Positions 17,433 to 25,809 of a DNA stretch of 64,000 nucleotides are shown here, piece after piece. The position numbers and the translations under genes were made by a program. Under the pieces are notes generated by a model. That model searched no databases, was not told where the DNA came from, and saw only the letters and a program-made list of their open reading frames with translations. This stretch comes from JACMQW01 sp964536965 (GTDB taxonomy: Bacteria > Bdellovibrionota > UBA1018): assembly GCA_964536965.1 (NCBI GenBank), contig CAZIAL010000007.1, forward strand, positions 1 through 64,000, read 5' to 3'. Each line of letters opens with the position of its first letter. The first letter of the stretch is position 1.

Positions 17433-18641
17433 TTAGTGCGAGCGAAAGAAGTCCACCAAACGCTCGCAGCCCTTACGAAGCGTATCGTCGTCGGTGGCGA
17501 TGCTCATCCGGACCCACTTCGGCGCACCGAAGGGAGTTCCCGGGACCACGGCCACTTTCGCCTCGCGAATCAGAGTCTCCGACAACTGCATCGAATCCTC
17601 GTCCGCCTTGAGAAACGCTCCGATCCCCAGGAAGACGTAAAAAGCGCCGTCCGGAGGAACCACTTCCAGTTTCTCAGCTTTCGCGAGGATTTCCAACGCC
17701 ATCCGTCGACGGCGCTTGAACGCGGAAATCATCTCGGCAAATTTTTCCTCCGCGAGGTCCAGCGCGGCGATTCCGGCGTACTGGGCGAGCGAGTTGATCC
17801 CGCTCGTCGACTGCCCCTGAAGCGTGAGCAGGGCCTGGGTGAGTTCCGGCGGCGCGACCGACCAACCGATTCGCCAGCCGGTCATCGCGGCGGACTTCGA
17901 CAGGCCGTTGACGGTGACCGTGCGATTTCGGAGCGCAGGTGCGGTATCGAGGAATGAAACGAACGCATCTCCCTCGAAAAGGATACGGTCGTAGATTTCG
18001 TCGGAGAGCACCCAGACGTGCGGGGCGGATTCGACGAGGTACTTCCCGATCGCCTCGAACTCCGCGCGGGTATAGGTCGTGCCGGTCGGATTCGACGGCG
18101 AGTTCAGGATGAGAAGTTTCGTCTTCGGCGTGATCGCCTTTTTCAGGTCCTCGACGCCGATCTTAAACCGGCGATCCGCCTTCGTCTCGATGATGACCGA
18201 TTTTCCGCCGGCGAGTTTCGCCATCTCGGGATAACTCAGCCAGTACGGCGCGGGGATGATCACCTCGTCGCCCGGATTTAGAAGCGCCATCATGATGTTG
18301 TAAATCGACTGCTTGCCACCGTTCGAAACGACGACGTCGGTCGACTTCCACTCGCCGAATTCGGCGACGACGTTCGGGTGCTGGAGATTCGTCTTCTTCG
18401 CGATGCGTTCGCGGATCTCGGGGATTCCCGCCACCGGCGTGTATTTATTCTTGTTCTCGTCGAGCGCTCGGCGGACGGCCGCTTTCGATTCTTCCGGCGG
18501 CGCGAAGTCGGGCTCGCCGGCGGTCAGATTCACGATGTCTTCCCCGCGCGCGCGCATCGCTTGGACGAGCGCATTTAACTTTAGAGTCGCGCTTTCGGAG
18601 ACTCCGTCCAGCCTGCTTGCAATCACCGATTTTGGGGACAT
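17433..18641 (-). CDS. Pyridoxal-phosphate aminotransferase, aspartate aminotransferase type
   Basis: 402 residues, fold type I class I aminotransferase. Landmarks: LTAGEPDFAPPEESK, YTPVAGIPEIRERIA, VSNGGKQSIYN, APYWLSYPEMAKLAGG, LLILNSPSNPTGT (Asn contacting PLP), VLSDEIYDRILFEG (Asp pairing with the pyridine N), NGLSKSAAMTGWRIGW (Schiff-base Lys) and the C-terminal VRMSIATDDD (Arg binding the substrate carboxylate). Closest in pattern to class Ib aspartate aminotransferases (AspC/AspB), which interconvert aspartate and oxaloacetate using 2-oxoglutarate. The ATG at 18639-18641 was preferred over a TTG three codons upstream; AGAGG lies 12 bases before it. Exact amino-acid specificity cannot be read from sequence. 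Confidence 0.9.
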   Translation of the reverse strand: MSPKSVIASRLDGVSESATLKLNALVQAMRARGEDIVNLTAGEPDFAPPEESKAAVRRALDENKNKYTPVAGIPEIRERIAKKTNLQHPNVVAEFGEWKSTDVVVSNGGKQSIYNIMMALLNPGDEVIIPAPYWLSYPEMAKLAGGKSVIIETKADRRFKIGVEDLKKAITPKTKLLILNSPSNPTGTTYTRAEFEAIGKYLVESAPHVWVLSDEIYDRILFEGDAFVSFLDTAPALRNRTVTVNGLSKSAAMTGWRIGWSVAPPELTQALLTLQGQSTSGINSLAQYAGIAALDLAEEKFAEMISAFKRRRRMALEILAKAEKLEVVPPDGAFYVFLGIGAFLKADEDSMQLSETLIREAKVAVVPGTPFGAPKWVRMSIATDDDTLRKGCERLVDFFRSH

Positions 18642-18674
18642 TCGTCGCAAATTCCTCTCAGGAAAAATATTCAG

Positions 18675-19205
18675 TTAGCTTCGACTCTTCATCGTCCCGG
18701 AAGCATCCAGAACCGCGCGCTTTTTCTCCACCGCCTCGACCACTTGCTTCGGTACATATCCGCCGATCTCGCCGCCGTAACGAGCGAGCTCCTTCACCAT
18801 GCTCGAGCTGACGAAATAAAGATTCTGGGCCGTCATCATGAAGAGCGTTTCGACATCGTGGTTGATCTGTTTGTTCATGCTCGCCATCATGAACTCGTAT
18901 TCGAAATCGCTCGCCGCGCGGAGGCCGCGGATCACGGCCGAGATGCCGTGCTGGGTCGCATACTCCATGATCAGGCCCGACCAGCGGTCGACCTTCACGC
19001 CGGGACGATCCTTCACGACGCGCTGGATGAGCTCGACGCGTTCTTCTGGAGTGAAAAGCGGACTCTTGTGTCCCGCCCCGGCGACCACGATCGTGATCTC
19101 GGGAAAGATCAGGAGGGCGCGGTCGAGGATGTCGAGGTGCCCGTTCGTGATCGGGTCGAAAGATCCCGGATAAATCGCCTTTTTCACGGTTTTCGTCGGA
19201 CTCAT
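18675..19205 (-). CDS. coaD: Pantetheine-phosphate adenylyltransferase
   Basis: 176 residues, slightly longer than the usual 160. CoaD transfers AMP from ATP to 4'-phosphopantetheine, the penultimate step of coenzyme A synthesis. Motifs: AIYPGSFDPITNGHLDI (nucleotidyltransferase GxFDxxHxGH-type site), RGLRAASDFEYEFMMASMNKQI, LFMMTAQNLYFVSSSMVKELARYGG (the ISSS-like ATP loop) and VPKQVVEAVE at the end. Ten extra residues precede the first strand (MSPTKTVKKA). It follows rsmD by 19 bases in the same direction; the rsmD-coaD pair is widely conserved. Confidence 0.96.
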   Translation of the reverse strand: MSPTKTVKKAIYPGSFDPITNGHLDILDRALLIFPEITIVVAGAGHKSPLFTPEERVELIQRVVKDRPGVKVDRWSGLIMEYATQHGISAVIRGLRAASDFEYEFMMASMNKQINHDVETLFMMTAQNLYFVSSSMVKELARYGGEIGGYVPKQVVEAVEKKRAVLDASGTMKSRS

Positions 19206-19224
19206 GGAATTCTCCGGCTAAACA

Positions 19225-19791
19225 TCAAGGAATGCGACGATAGGTCGTCAGCACGCTGTCCCCGTAAACCTTCTCACGGATTTTCTCGAGATGCTCGGTT
19301 TGATCCGGCACCGCCTCGATTTTGCTTTTTTGTTTTCCCCACTCGAGAAGAAAAAGCCCCTCGGGCGCGAGGAGTACGCGCCAGTCGGCATCTCCTAAGA
19401 GCTTCATCTCCCAGTCCTCGGCGTACGGCGGATCCGCGAAGATCAGATCGAACGGCCCAAAGCGGGCGGCCATTCCGATTCCCTTCGTCACATCCTCCGA
19501 AATCAGGCGAACGCGCTCACTTGCGGAAAGTTCACGGATGTTCTTCTTGATCGCTTCTAACGCCGCGCGATGGTTTTCGACGAGGACCGCCTCGGCCGCG
19601 CCCCGCGAAAGCGCTTCGAAAGAAAGCGAACCGGAGCCCGCGAAGAGATCGAGCACCTTCGACCCGTCGACCTGGAATTGGATCGAGTTAAAGAGCGCCT
19701 GCCGGAGTCGCGCCTGGGTGGGACGGGTCTCGAGATTCGGCGGCGTCGCCAATCCCCGGCCCTTCCACTCTCCGGCGGTGATCCGAATCAT
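19225..19791 (-). CDS. rsmD: 16S rRNA (guanine-966-N2)-methyltransferase
   Basis: 188 residues, normal length. RsmD methylates G966 of 16S rRNA in the 30S subunit using S-adenosylmethionine. Motifs: MIRITAGEWKGRGL at the N-terminus, RPTQARLRQALFN (substrate-binding arginines), VLDLFAGSGSLSFEALSRGA (motif I, SAM binding) and DLIFADPPYAEDWE (catalytic DPPY). The start ATG at 19789-19791 is supported by the conserved N-terminus. It lies between fadE (upstream, 19-base gap) and coaD (downstream) and likely shares their transcript. Confidence 0.95.
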   Translation of the reverse strand: MIRITAGEWKGRGLATPPNLETRPTQARLRQALFNSIQFQVDGSKVLDLFAGSGSLSFEALSRGAAEAVLVENHRAALEAIKKNIRELSASERVRLISEDVTKGIGMAARFGPFDLIFADPPYAEDWEMKLLGDADWRVLLAPEGLFLLEWGKQKSKIEAVPDQTEHLEKIREKVYGDSVLTTYRRIP

Positions 19792-19809
19792 CGTCCCCGA
19801 CTCCTCCGC

Positions 19810-22269
19810 TTAAGCGCGCCCGTGGTATTCGTCTTCGCTGAACGAGTCGACCTGGATCGCGTCGATCCGAACCGTCTCCCATTTCAGAAGCAGTTCCTTC
19901 TCCGCAGCGGTCAGGATACCCGCCGCGACGGCGTCTTCGATCATTTGCTTCCGCGGTTTTTTCGTCAGCTTGCCCGCCTTGCGGCCCTTGCGAAGCTTGC
20001 TTTCGACGTCCTCGACCTGACGAAAAAGCACGACCGCATCGTCGAGGCGCTTCAGTTGTTCGCCCTCTTTCGTCGGGAGATAGATATCGCCGGAAAGAAG
20101 ATCGCGAATCCGTTCGTCGTCCAGAATCAATCCCGCGATTTTCATCACATGTTTATCGGCGACATCGCCGCCGAGCGACTGGAAGCCCGACCAGGCGCGA
20201 ATCGGTCCGCCGAAGAACCAGCTCAGTCCCGGCACTTGAAGATTTCCGAAAATTCCATCGAACGAGCGCTGCATCCGGCCCATGAGGAAACACATCGAGA
20301 AATGGACGAGCGGAAGATCTTCTTTCTTCGCTCCTTGCTCCTCGAAGCGCTTCAGCACCGCGACCGCGATGTACATATAGGACAGAATGTCGGCGAAACG
20401 GCCGGTGATGCTTTCCTTGATCTTCAGCTTTCCGCCGAGCGATCCCATCGCGATATCCGCCATGATCGCGAACGACGCCGAGATCCAGTTCAGCCGGCGG
20501 TAATAGACCGCGGTCGAGCCTTTCCCGAACGCGTAACTCGTCAGCCAGCCGCGCGTGATCGAATGGACCACGGAACGGAAAGAGTTCCGGACGATGTGAC
20601 CGATATGCCCCCAAAACGCGGCATCGAAGGCCGAGGCATCGTTCGCCTCGAGCGCCTTCACTTCGGCGAACGCGTAGGGATGGGCCCGGAGCGCGCCCTG
20701 ACCGAAAATCATCAGCGTCCGCGTGAGAATGTTCGCGCCTTCGACGGTGATCGCCACCGGCGCGGCGATATAAGGATGACCGATCAGGTTTCTTGGCCCG
20801 AGGGAAATGCCGGCGCCACCCATGATGTCCATTCCGTAGTTCGCCACGAGACGAGCCATTTCGGTGGAGTGGTACTTCGCGATCGCGGTGACGACGGCGG
20901 GTTTGATCCCTTGGTCGAGCGCGGAAAGGGTATAGAGTCGAAGGGCATCGAGGATGTAGGCGAACCCGCCCAGGCGAGCGAGCGAGTCCTGCACGCCTTC
21001 GAAGCGCCCGATCGAAACGCCGAACTGGTGGCGAATGAGGGAGTGTGCCGAAACGGCACGGGTCACGAGCTGGGCATTCCCCGCGCTCTGGGCCGGGAAA
21101 GAGATCCCCCGACCGGCGGAGAGGCATTCCATCAGCATTTTCCAGCCTTTTCCGGCTCCGGCGATTCCACCGACGATGGTATCCACCGAGACTTCGACGT
21201 CATGACCTTGGGTCGGGCAGTTATAGAACGGAATCCCGAGCGGATCGTGGCGCTGTCCGAGCACGACGCCTTTCGTTTTAGAAGGAATCAGCGCGCAGGT
21301 AATGCCGAGATCGACCGCGCCGCCCAGAAGTTTTTCCGGATCGCGGAGGCGGAACGCGAGACCTAACGTCGTCGAAATCGATGCCAGCGTGATCCAGCGC
21401 TTGTTCCAGTTCAGACGCATCATCATGCGACCGTCTGAACCTTTGAAAAGAACGCCGTCGGCCGTAATGGAACCGGCGTCGCTGCCGGCGGTCGGTTCGG
21501 TCAGGGCGAAACATGGAATTTCCTCGCCGATCGCGAGCTTCGGCAGGAGAGTATTCTTCTGCTCTTCCGTCCCGTAGTGGTTCAGAAGTTCGGCCGGCCC
21601 CAGCGAATTCGGAACCATGACCGCGATCGTCGTCGCGACGGAGCGCGAAGAAAGGATCCGGATGACTTCGCTATGGGCGTAAGCCGAGAATTCGAGCCCG
21701 CCGTATTTCTTCGGAATGATCATGCCGAGAAACTTTTCACGGCGGATGAAACTCCACACTTCGTCCGGAAGCTGGCGATCTTTCCAGATCTGCCAGTCAT
21801 CGATCATCGCGCAGAGTTTTTTCACCGGGCCGTCCATGAAGGCCTGCTCTTCCGCGGTCAGCTTAGGATAGGGCTGACCCATCAGCGTTTCGAAATTCGG
21901 TCGTCCCGAAAAGAGTTCGGCATCCATCCAGGTCGAACCGGCCTCGATCGCCGTTCGCTCGGTTTCGGAGATCGTGGGCAGGAACTTCAGCGCCTTCAGC
22001 GCGCCCATGACGCCCTTCGAAACCAGGACCGTACGCAGGGGTTTTATCGTCCCGATCAGGCCCAAGACGATGATCGCCAGGGAGAGCCCATCGGGAGCGC
22101 CAAAGCCCACGGAAGCTACGAGGAAAGTCACCGCCCAGAGCCAGAAAGGGGCTCCTAAGAACCCGAGCGTGAGCGCGCAGAGGACGAAAATCCCGACCCA
22201 TCCGAGACAAGGGACGTTCGCGAGACCGTGACAAAAACCGCCGTGGAAGTTCTGAAAGATTTCAAGCAT
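19810..22269 (-). CDS. fadE: Membrane-associated acyl-CoA dehydrogenase (FadE type)
   Basis: 819 residues, close to FadE of enterobacteria (about 814). Two or three hydrophobic segments lie in the first 75 residues (CLGWVGIFVLCALTLGF, FWLWAVTFLVASVGF, LSLAIIVLGLIG). The acyl-CoA dehydrogenase fold follows: WSFIRREKFLGMIIPKKYGGLEFS, CFALTEPTAGSDAGS (FAD/substrate contact), GAGKGWKMLMECLSAGRGISFP, and YGMDIMGGAGISLGPRN. The C-terminal 250 residues match the extra domain of FadE (VVHSITRGWLTSYA...). FadE makes the trans-2 double bond in fatty acyl-CoA, the first step of beta-oxidation. The ATG at 22267-22269 has ATAGG 5 bases upstream; an upstream TTG adds 13 residues. First gene of the fadE-rsmD-coaD run. 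Confidence 0.93.
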   Translation of the reverse strand: MLEIFQNFHGGFCHGLANVPCLGWVGIFVLCALTLGFLGAPFWLWAVTFLVASVGFGAPDGLSLAIIVLGLIGTIKPLRTVLVSKGVMGALKALKFLPTISETERTAIEAGSTWMDAELFSGRPNFETLMGQPYPKLTAEEQAFMDGPVKKLCAMIDDWQIWKDRQLPDEVWSFIRREKFLGMIIPKKYGGLEFSAYAHSEVIRILSSRSVATTIAVMVPNSLGPAELLNHYGTEEQKNTLLPKLAIGEEIPCFALTEPTAGSDAGSITADGVLFKGSDGRMMMRLNWNKRWITLASISTTLGLAFRLRDPEKLLGGAVDLGITCALIPSKTKGVVLGQRHDPLGIPFYNCPTQGHDVEVSVDTIVGGIAGAGKGWKMLMECLSAGRGISFPAQSAGNAQLVTRAVSAHSLIRHQFGVSIGRFEGVQDSLARLGGFAYILDALRLYTLSALDQGIKPAVVTAIAKYHSTEMARLVANYGMDIMGGAGISLGPRNLIGHPYIAAPVAITVEGANILTRTLMIFGQGALRAHPYAFAEVKALEANDASAFDAAFWGHIGHIVRNSFRSVVHSITRGWLTSYAFGKGSTAVYYRRLNWISASFAIMADIAMGSLGGKLKIKESITGRFADILSYMYIAVAVLKRFEEQGAKKEDLPLVHFSMCFLMGRMQRSFDGIFGNLQVPGLSWFFGGPIRAWSGFQSLGGDVADKHVMKIAGLILDDERIRDLLSGDIYLPTKEGEQLKRLDDAVVLFRQVEDVESKLRKGRKAGKLTKKPRKQMIEDAVAAGILTAAEKELLLKWETVRIDAIQVDSFSEDEYHGRA

Positions 22270-22494
22270 TTGCCTATAGGAGTACGGCGGGAATCCCTGT
22301 GAGTTCAAGCGGATTCAAAAAACTTATGCAGCGCGCATGATAAAAACGGTCAGAAAAATCCTACAGAGCCAGCGATCCTAAAGAAATCCTGTCAAAAGAC
22401 TTCCACTGTGCGGAGCACCCTTGTTAGAACTCCCGACTGGATGCGGGAAGTAGGGGAAAAAAGAAGCCGGACATCGGAGATGAGGAAGCTCCTG

Positions 22495-25173
22495 ATGCCG
22501 ACACTGGGAGATCTGGGTGCACTCGACCCTACGATCGCGCCCTATGCACGACGTCAGGCGCAGACGGAAATGCGGGAACAGTTCCGCGACCTCCTGAATA
22601 CGGAAACGCCGACCCCATCCCAGCCTCCCCTTCTCAAGTCGCCCCAGTCGTCGATCTTTCAGTCGGTCCCCCTCACTTCTTCTTCTTTCACCCACCCGAT
22701 CACCGCGTCTTCCGCGCCGCTCTCGAGCGTCCGGGCCCGCAGTCTCCCGCCCGGATTAATCGCGCTGATCCATTCGATTGTTTCCGATCTGGAGTCGAAG
22801 CCGGGCAGCCTCCTGGGACTGAATCCTTCTCGGCGGGATGCCATTTGCGCGCATCTGAACCGCCTCGCAGGTGGAGCGGGCCGTCCGAATCTCGCGGCTT
22901 GGCTCCAAACCCAGCGCACCTCCCACGAATCCGGCGCGCTTTTCTCCTACTTCGAGGAAATCGCGCTCATGGTCCTCGGCCAGGCGATCCTGCTGAAACG
23001 CTGGAGCGATCGCGGACTGCGCGTTTTCCGTCCGGAACATCTGGGTAAACTGAATTTCGAACTTTCGACGGCGCTGCGTCCGCATGTTCCTCTGCATCGG
23101 GAAGGCTTCCACCTGACCCGGCCGAACCTCTATTCCTGGTACTGCCCGCCGGCGAACCTGCAGGAAGAACTTTTCCGCACGCTCGAAGCGATCGACTTTC
23201 GCGAGGAATCGCCGGTTTTCGTCCTCGAACTCTGCACCGACGGCCGACGTTTCTTTCCCGACTGGCCGGAGCTCCTCGGCTACGACCCGCGCTTTTATCA
23301 GGAAGCTTCGAACGAACTTCTTCGCTGGAGCGCGCTCGCACGCACCTCCCCGGCCAAGCGGAAAATCGGTTTCACGCCGACGCTTCGCCTCGGACAGATC
23401 ACCCACGGAAATACGACCGCGATCCACTGGATCGGATGCGAAGAGAATACCTTCGCGCTCCTGATCTCGGAGATGATCGATCTCTGGTGGGGGCCGAAAG
23501 CGCCGCCGATCTGGGCGAACAGCGTTTCCCTCGAAGCGCATCCGAAGGAACAGCTGCCCCTCGTGGCGCCGGGACTGAAGCCAGGCGTGCTCGCCATGCT
23601 TTCCGAGATGGAAGCCTGCGACTTCGGCTGGATCGCCGAAGAACGCACGCAGAAGGCCAGCCGGTGGAAGTCCATTCTCGATACGCTTCCCTTCTTTAAA
23701 AAGCTCCGCGCGACGGGCACTTCACTCGGAACCCTCCAAACCTGCGTCGCGGTGACGAAAGTCCGGCCGGGCGGGCGCATTCTCTGGGTCCGCGAAGAGC
23801 CGCTGACCGCGGAGGAAGGAACGGAAGCCCTCGCTTTCATCCTGGGTCGCGCGAAGCTCCTCGCCGAAATCGACCTTTCCCACATCGAACACTCGCTGCC
23901 GACCCGGCGACCTCTTTTTCCGCGCTTCGTTTACGTCCTGGAGCGCGATTTAAATCACGAGACCCGGCTCGCGCATCGTCCGGTTCGCTGGATGGGCCAG
24001 GGCGCGATTAAATCGCACGTCGAAATTCCCCTCTTCCTTTCGGATGTGCTGGCGACCGTCAGTGCCGTCGGGCCGCTCGGCACCGAACCGCTCACGACTC
24101 GCACGAACTGGAAACTGACCGCGCAGACGAGCCCGCTCCCGCAGAAGGAATGGATGATTCGCTGGCCGGATCCGAGCTGCGCCAAGTCGCTCGCCAACCT
24201 CGAGGCGCTTTCGCGCGGTACCGCTCCGCTCGCCACTCTCGCGACGATCCGTCCGATTTATAAGGCGTCGACGGATTTGAAAAATTCCATCGATCGCGCG
24301 CAGCCGGCGCTTTTCGTCGAAGCCCGCGGGGAGCTCCGCGCGGACGGTAAGACCGAAGCGCGGCGTCTCGCCGTGAGGCCTTTCCGGAACCTGACGCCGG
24401 GGATTGAACACACGGGTTACGCCGTTCTGCTTCGGGACGAGGCGTGGGTCGAACCGATTCGCGCTTACCTCGAAAGCGACGGCATCTCCCAGTGGCTCGA
24501 GCACCATGCCGAACGCAAAGGCGATCGCTGGGTCCTTTCCGAATCGCTGCTGAAAATGCTGCCGATTCCCGAAACGCTTTCCGCCGCCATCGCGCGCGAG
24601 GCGAGCAACCCGGACCTTCGGGCCTTTGCCGCGGGAATCGCCAAAGCGCCCGAACAGATCGGGACCATGGATTCCCTGCCTCCGGAACTTCGGTACATCA
24701 TCATGAGCCAGGCGATGCGCGAGATCGAATGGGGCCTGACCCAGGTGCGTCCGTTTCTCAGTGTGGAAGGCGCGATCGACTGGACGAAACTTCTCGGACT
24801 CTGGCGCTCGCAGGACTCGGTACCGATGACCCAGCATCCGCTCGTGCGAATCGTCGGACAAATCCCGGTGAACAGCCCCATCACGAAGATGGATCGCCTG
24901 AAAGCTCCGCAGAACGGCCTCCTCGTCATGACCGAGTCCGGCGCGCTCGCGAAAATCGTTTTCGATCACCGGATGCTCGCCGACATGGCCTGGGACCAGA
25001 GCCGTCTCCACACGCATCCGACCTGGGGCGAACTGGTGCAGTCGGTCCGCCTTCCGCGCACCCTCGAGCTCGCGGAAACCGCCGCGAACGATATCCTGCT
25101 TTCCTACCAGGACCTCTCGCGGAAGCGGCAGATCGTCTCGGTTTGGTTGTCCGCGGGCCTTCCCGAAGCCTGA
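22495..25173 (+). CDS. Large protein of unknown function
   Basis: 892 residues from the ATG at 22495, chosen because GAGG lies 9 bases upstream; the frame is open to a GTG at 22408 with further ATGs at 22441 and 22480. No signal peptide or membrane segment. The first 90 residues are Pro/Ser-rich, the rest globular. I recognise no family. One weak clue is the stretch ERKGDRWVLSESLLKMLPIP near residue 680, reminiscent of the L-x-LPIP segment in C-terminal recognition domains of some DNA methyltransferases. Catalytic NPPY-type and SAM-binding motifs are absent, so this is not evidence of activity. The next gene starts 21 bases after its stop, forming a three-gene operon. Its role is unknown. Confidence 0.7.
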   Translation: MPTLGDLGALDPTIAPYARRQAQTEMREQFRDLLNTETPTPSQPPLLKSPQSSIFQSVPLTSSSFTHPITASSAPLSSVRARSLPPGLIALIHSIVSDLESKPGSLLGLNPSRRDAICAHLNRLAGGAGRPNLAAWLQTQRTSHESGALFSYFEEIALMVLGQAILLKRWSDRGLRVFRPEHLGKLNFELSTALRPHVPLHREGFHLTRPNLYSWYCPPANLQEELFRTLEAIDFREESPVFVLELCTDGRRFFPDWPELLGYDPRFYQEASNELLRWSALARTSPAKRKIGFTPTLRLGQITHGNTTAIHWIGCEENTFALLISEMIDLWWGPKAPPIWANSVSLEAHPKEQLPLVAPGLKPGVLAMLSEMEACDFGWIAEERTQKASRWKSILDTLPFFKKLRATGTSLGTLQTCVAVTKVRPGGRILWVREEPLTAEEGTEALAFILGRAKLLAEIDLSHIEHSLPTRRPLFPRFVYVLERDLNHETRLAHRPVRWMGQGAIKSHVEIPLFLSDVLATVSAVGPLGTEPLTTRTNWKLTAQTSPLPQKEWMIRWPDPSCAKSLANLEALSRGTAPLATLATIRPIYKASTDLKNSIDRAQPALFVEARGELRADGKTEARRLAVRPFRNLTPGIEHTGYAVLLRDEAWVEPIRAYLESDGISQWLEHHAERKGDRWVLSESLLKMLPIPETLSAAIAREASNPDLRAFAAGIAKAPEQIGTMDSLPPELRYIIMSQAMREIEWGLTQVRPFLSVEGAIDWTKLLGLWRSQDSVPMTQHPLVRIVGQIPVNSPITKMDRLKAPQNGLLVMTESGALAKIVFDHRMLADMAWDQSRLHTHPTWGELVQSVRLPRTLELAETAANDILLSYQDLSRKRQIVSVWLSAGLPEA

Positions 25174-25194
25174 TCCTTCCGATACACTTTCTGC

Positions 25195-25809
25195 ATGGCC
25201 TGGTACGACCGTCATGCCTCGGATCTCGAGCGCCTGGAATTTTCCCGGCTCGCCGAGCTCTATGCACTGCTAAACCGCTGGAAAGATTCCGTTCCGGAAC
25301 TTCCCTGGCGCCCCGTTCACGAGTTCGAGGCGAAACTCGCGAACGGCTCGTTCCAGCTCGATGATTTTCTTTATGAGGAGACCGGCGCGGAGATGATCGC
25401 GACGCTGAAACTCGGGCTTCGCCAACTGCTCACCGACTGGGAAAATATCTTTCTCGCCCTGCGTGAGAAGCGCTCGCCGCTCCTCGGTCGCGCGCTCCGT
25501 CTCGCCGAAGAAGAAGCGCTTCGTTACTCGTCCACGCAGTGGAAAGACCGGAGCGAAGATCGTTTTCCGTCGCTCGGACCCGTATTCGCCGCTTATCGCG
25601 AGACTCCCTTCTATACTTTGTATCGCGACCAGCTCGTGATCATCCGGCAGACCGAAGCCGAGCTTCTCTTTTTCACCAGCCATCCGGTGCTCGATCTGGA
25701 ATCCTCTTGGATGCGCGGGTTCGTCAGCGCCCTTCGCCCCGCCGTGACCGTCGAACCCTTTCTATTCGGGGATCGCACGGCCTTCGCGTGGAGGGAGAGC
25801 CGGAGTTGA
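25195..25809 (+). CDS. Protein of unknown function, second gene of the ChaN-like operon
   Basis: 204 residues, cytoplasmic-looking and mostly helical with many Trp, Tyr and Arg residues (FSRLAELYALLNRWKDSVPE, LRQLLTDWENIFLALREK, YRETPFYTLYRDQLVIIRQ). No motif I can name. ATG at 25195, 21 bases after the upstream stop. Its stop codon TGA overlaps the TTG start of the next gene (TTGA at 25806-25809), which indicates translational coupling and a joint task for the two products. Confidence 0.7.
   Translation: MAWYDRHASDLERLEFSRLAELYALLNRWKDSVPELPWRPVHEFEAKLANGSFQLDDFLYEETGAEMIATLKLGLRQLLTDWENIFLALREKRSPLLGRALRLAEEEALRYSSTQWKDRSEDRFPSLGPVFAAYRETPFYTLYRDQLVIIRQTEAELLFFTSHPVLDLESSWMRGFVSALRPAVTVEPFLFGDRTAFAWRESRS

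Noticed and set aside
22408..22494. Alternative GTG and ATG starts for the 892-residue protein
   Set aside because: The extra residues (RSTLVRTPDWMREVGEKRSR) show no family signal and lack good ribosome sites; a possible -10 element near 22424 would also exclude the first two. The choice remains uncertain.
24480..24560. Reading the 892-residue protein as a DNA methyltransferase because of LLKMLPIP
   Set aside because: No SAM-binding or NPPY/DPPY motif is present anywhere in the protein; one short resemblance is not enough.
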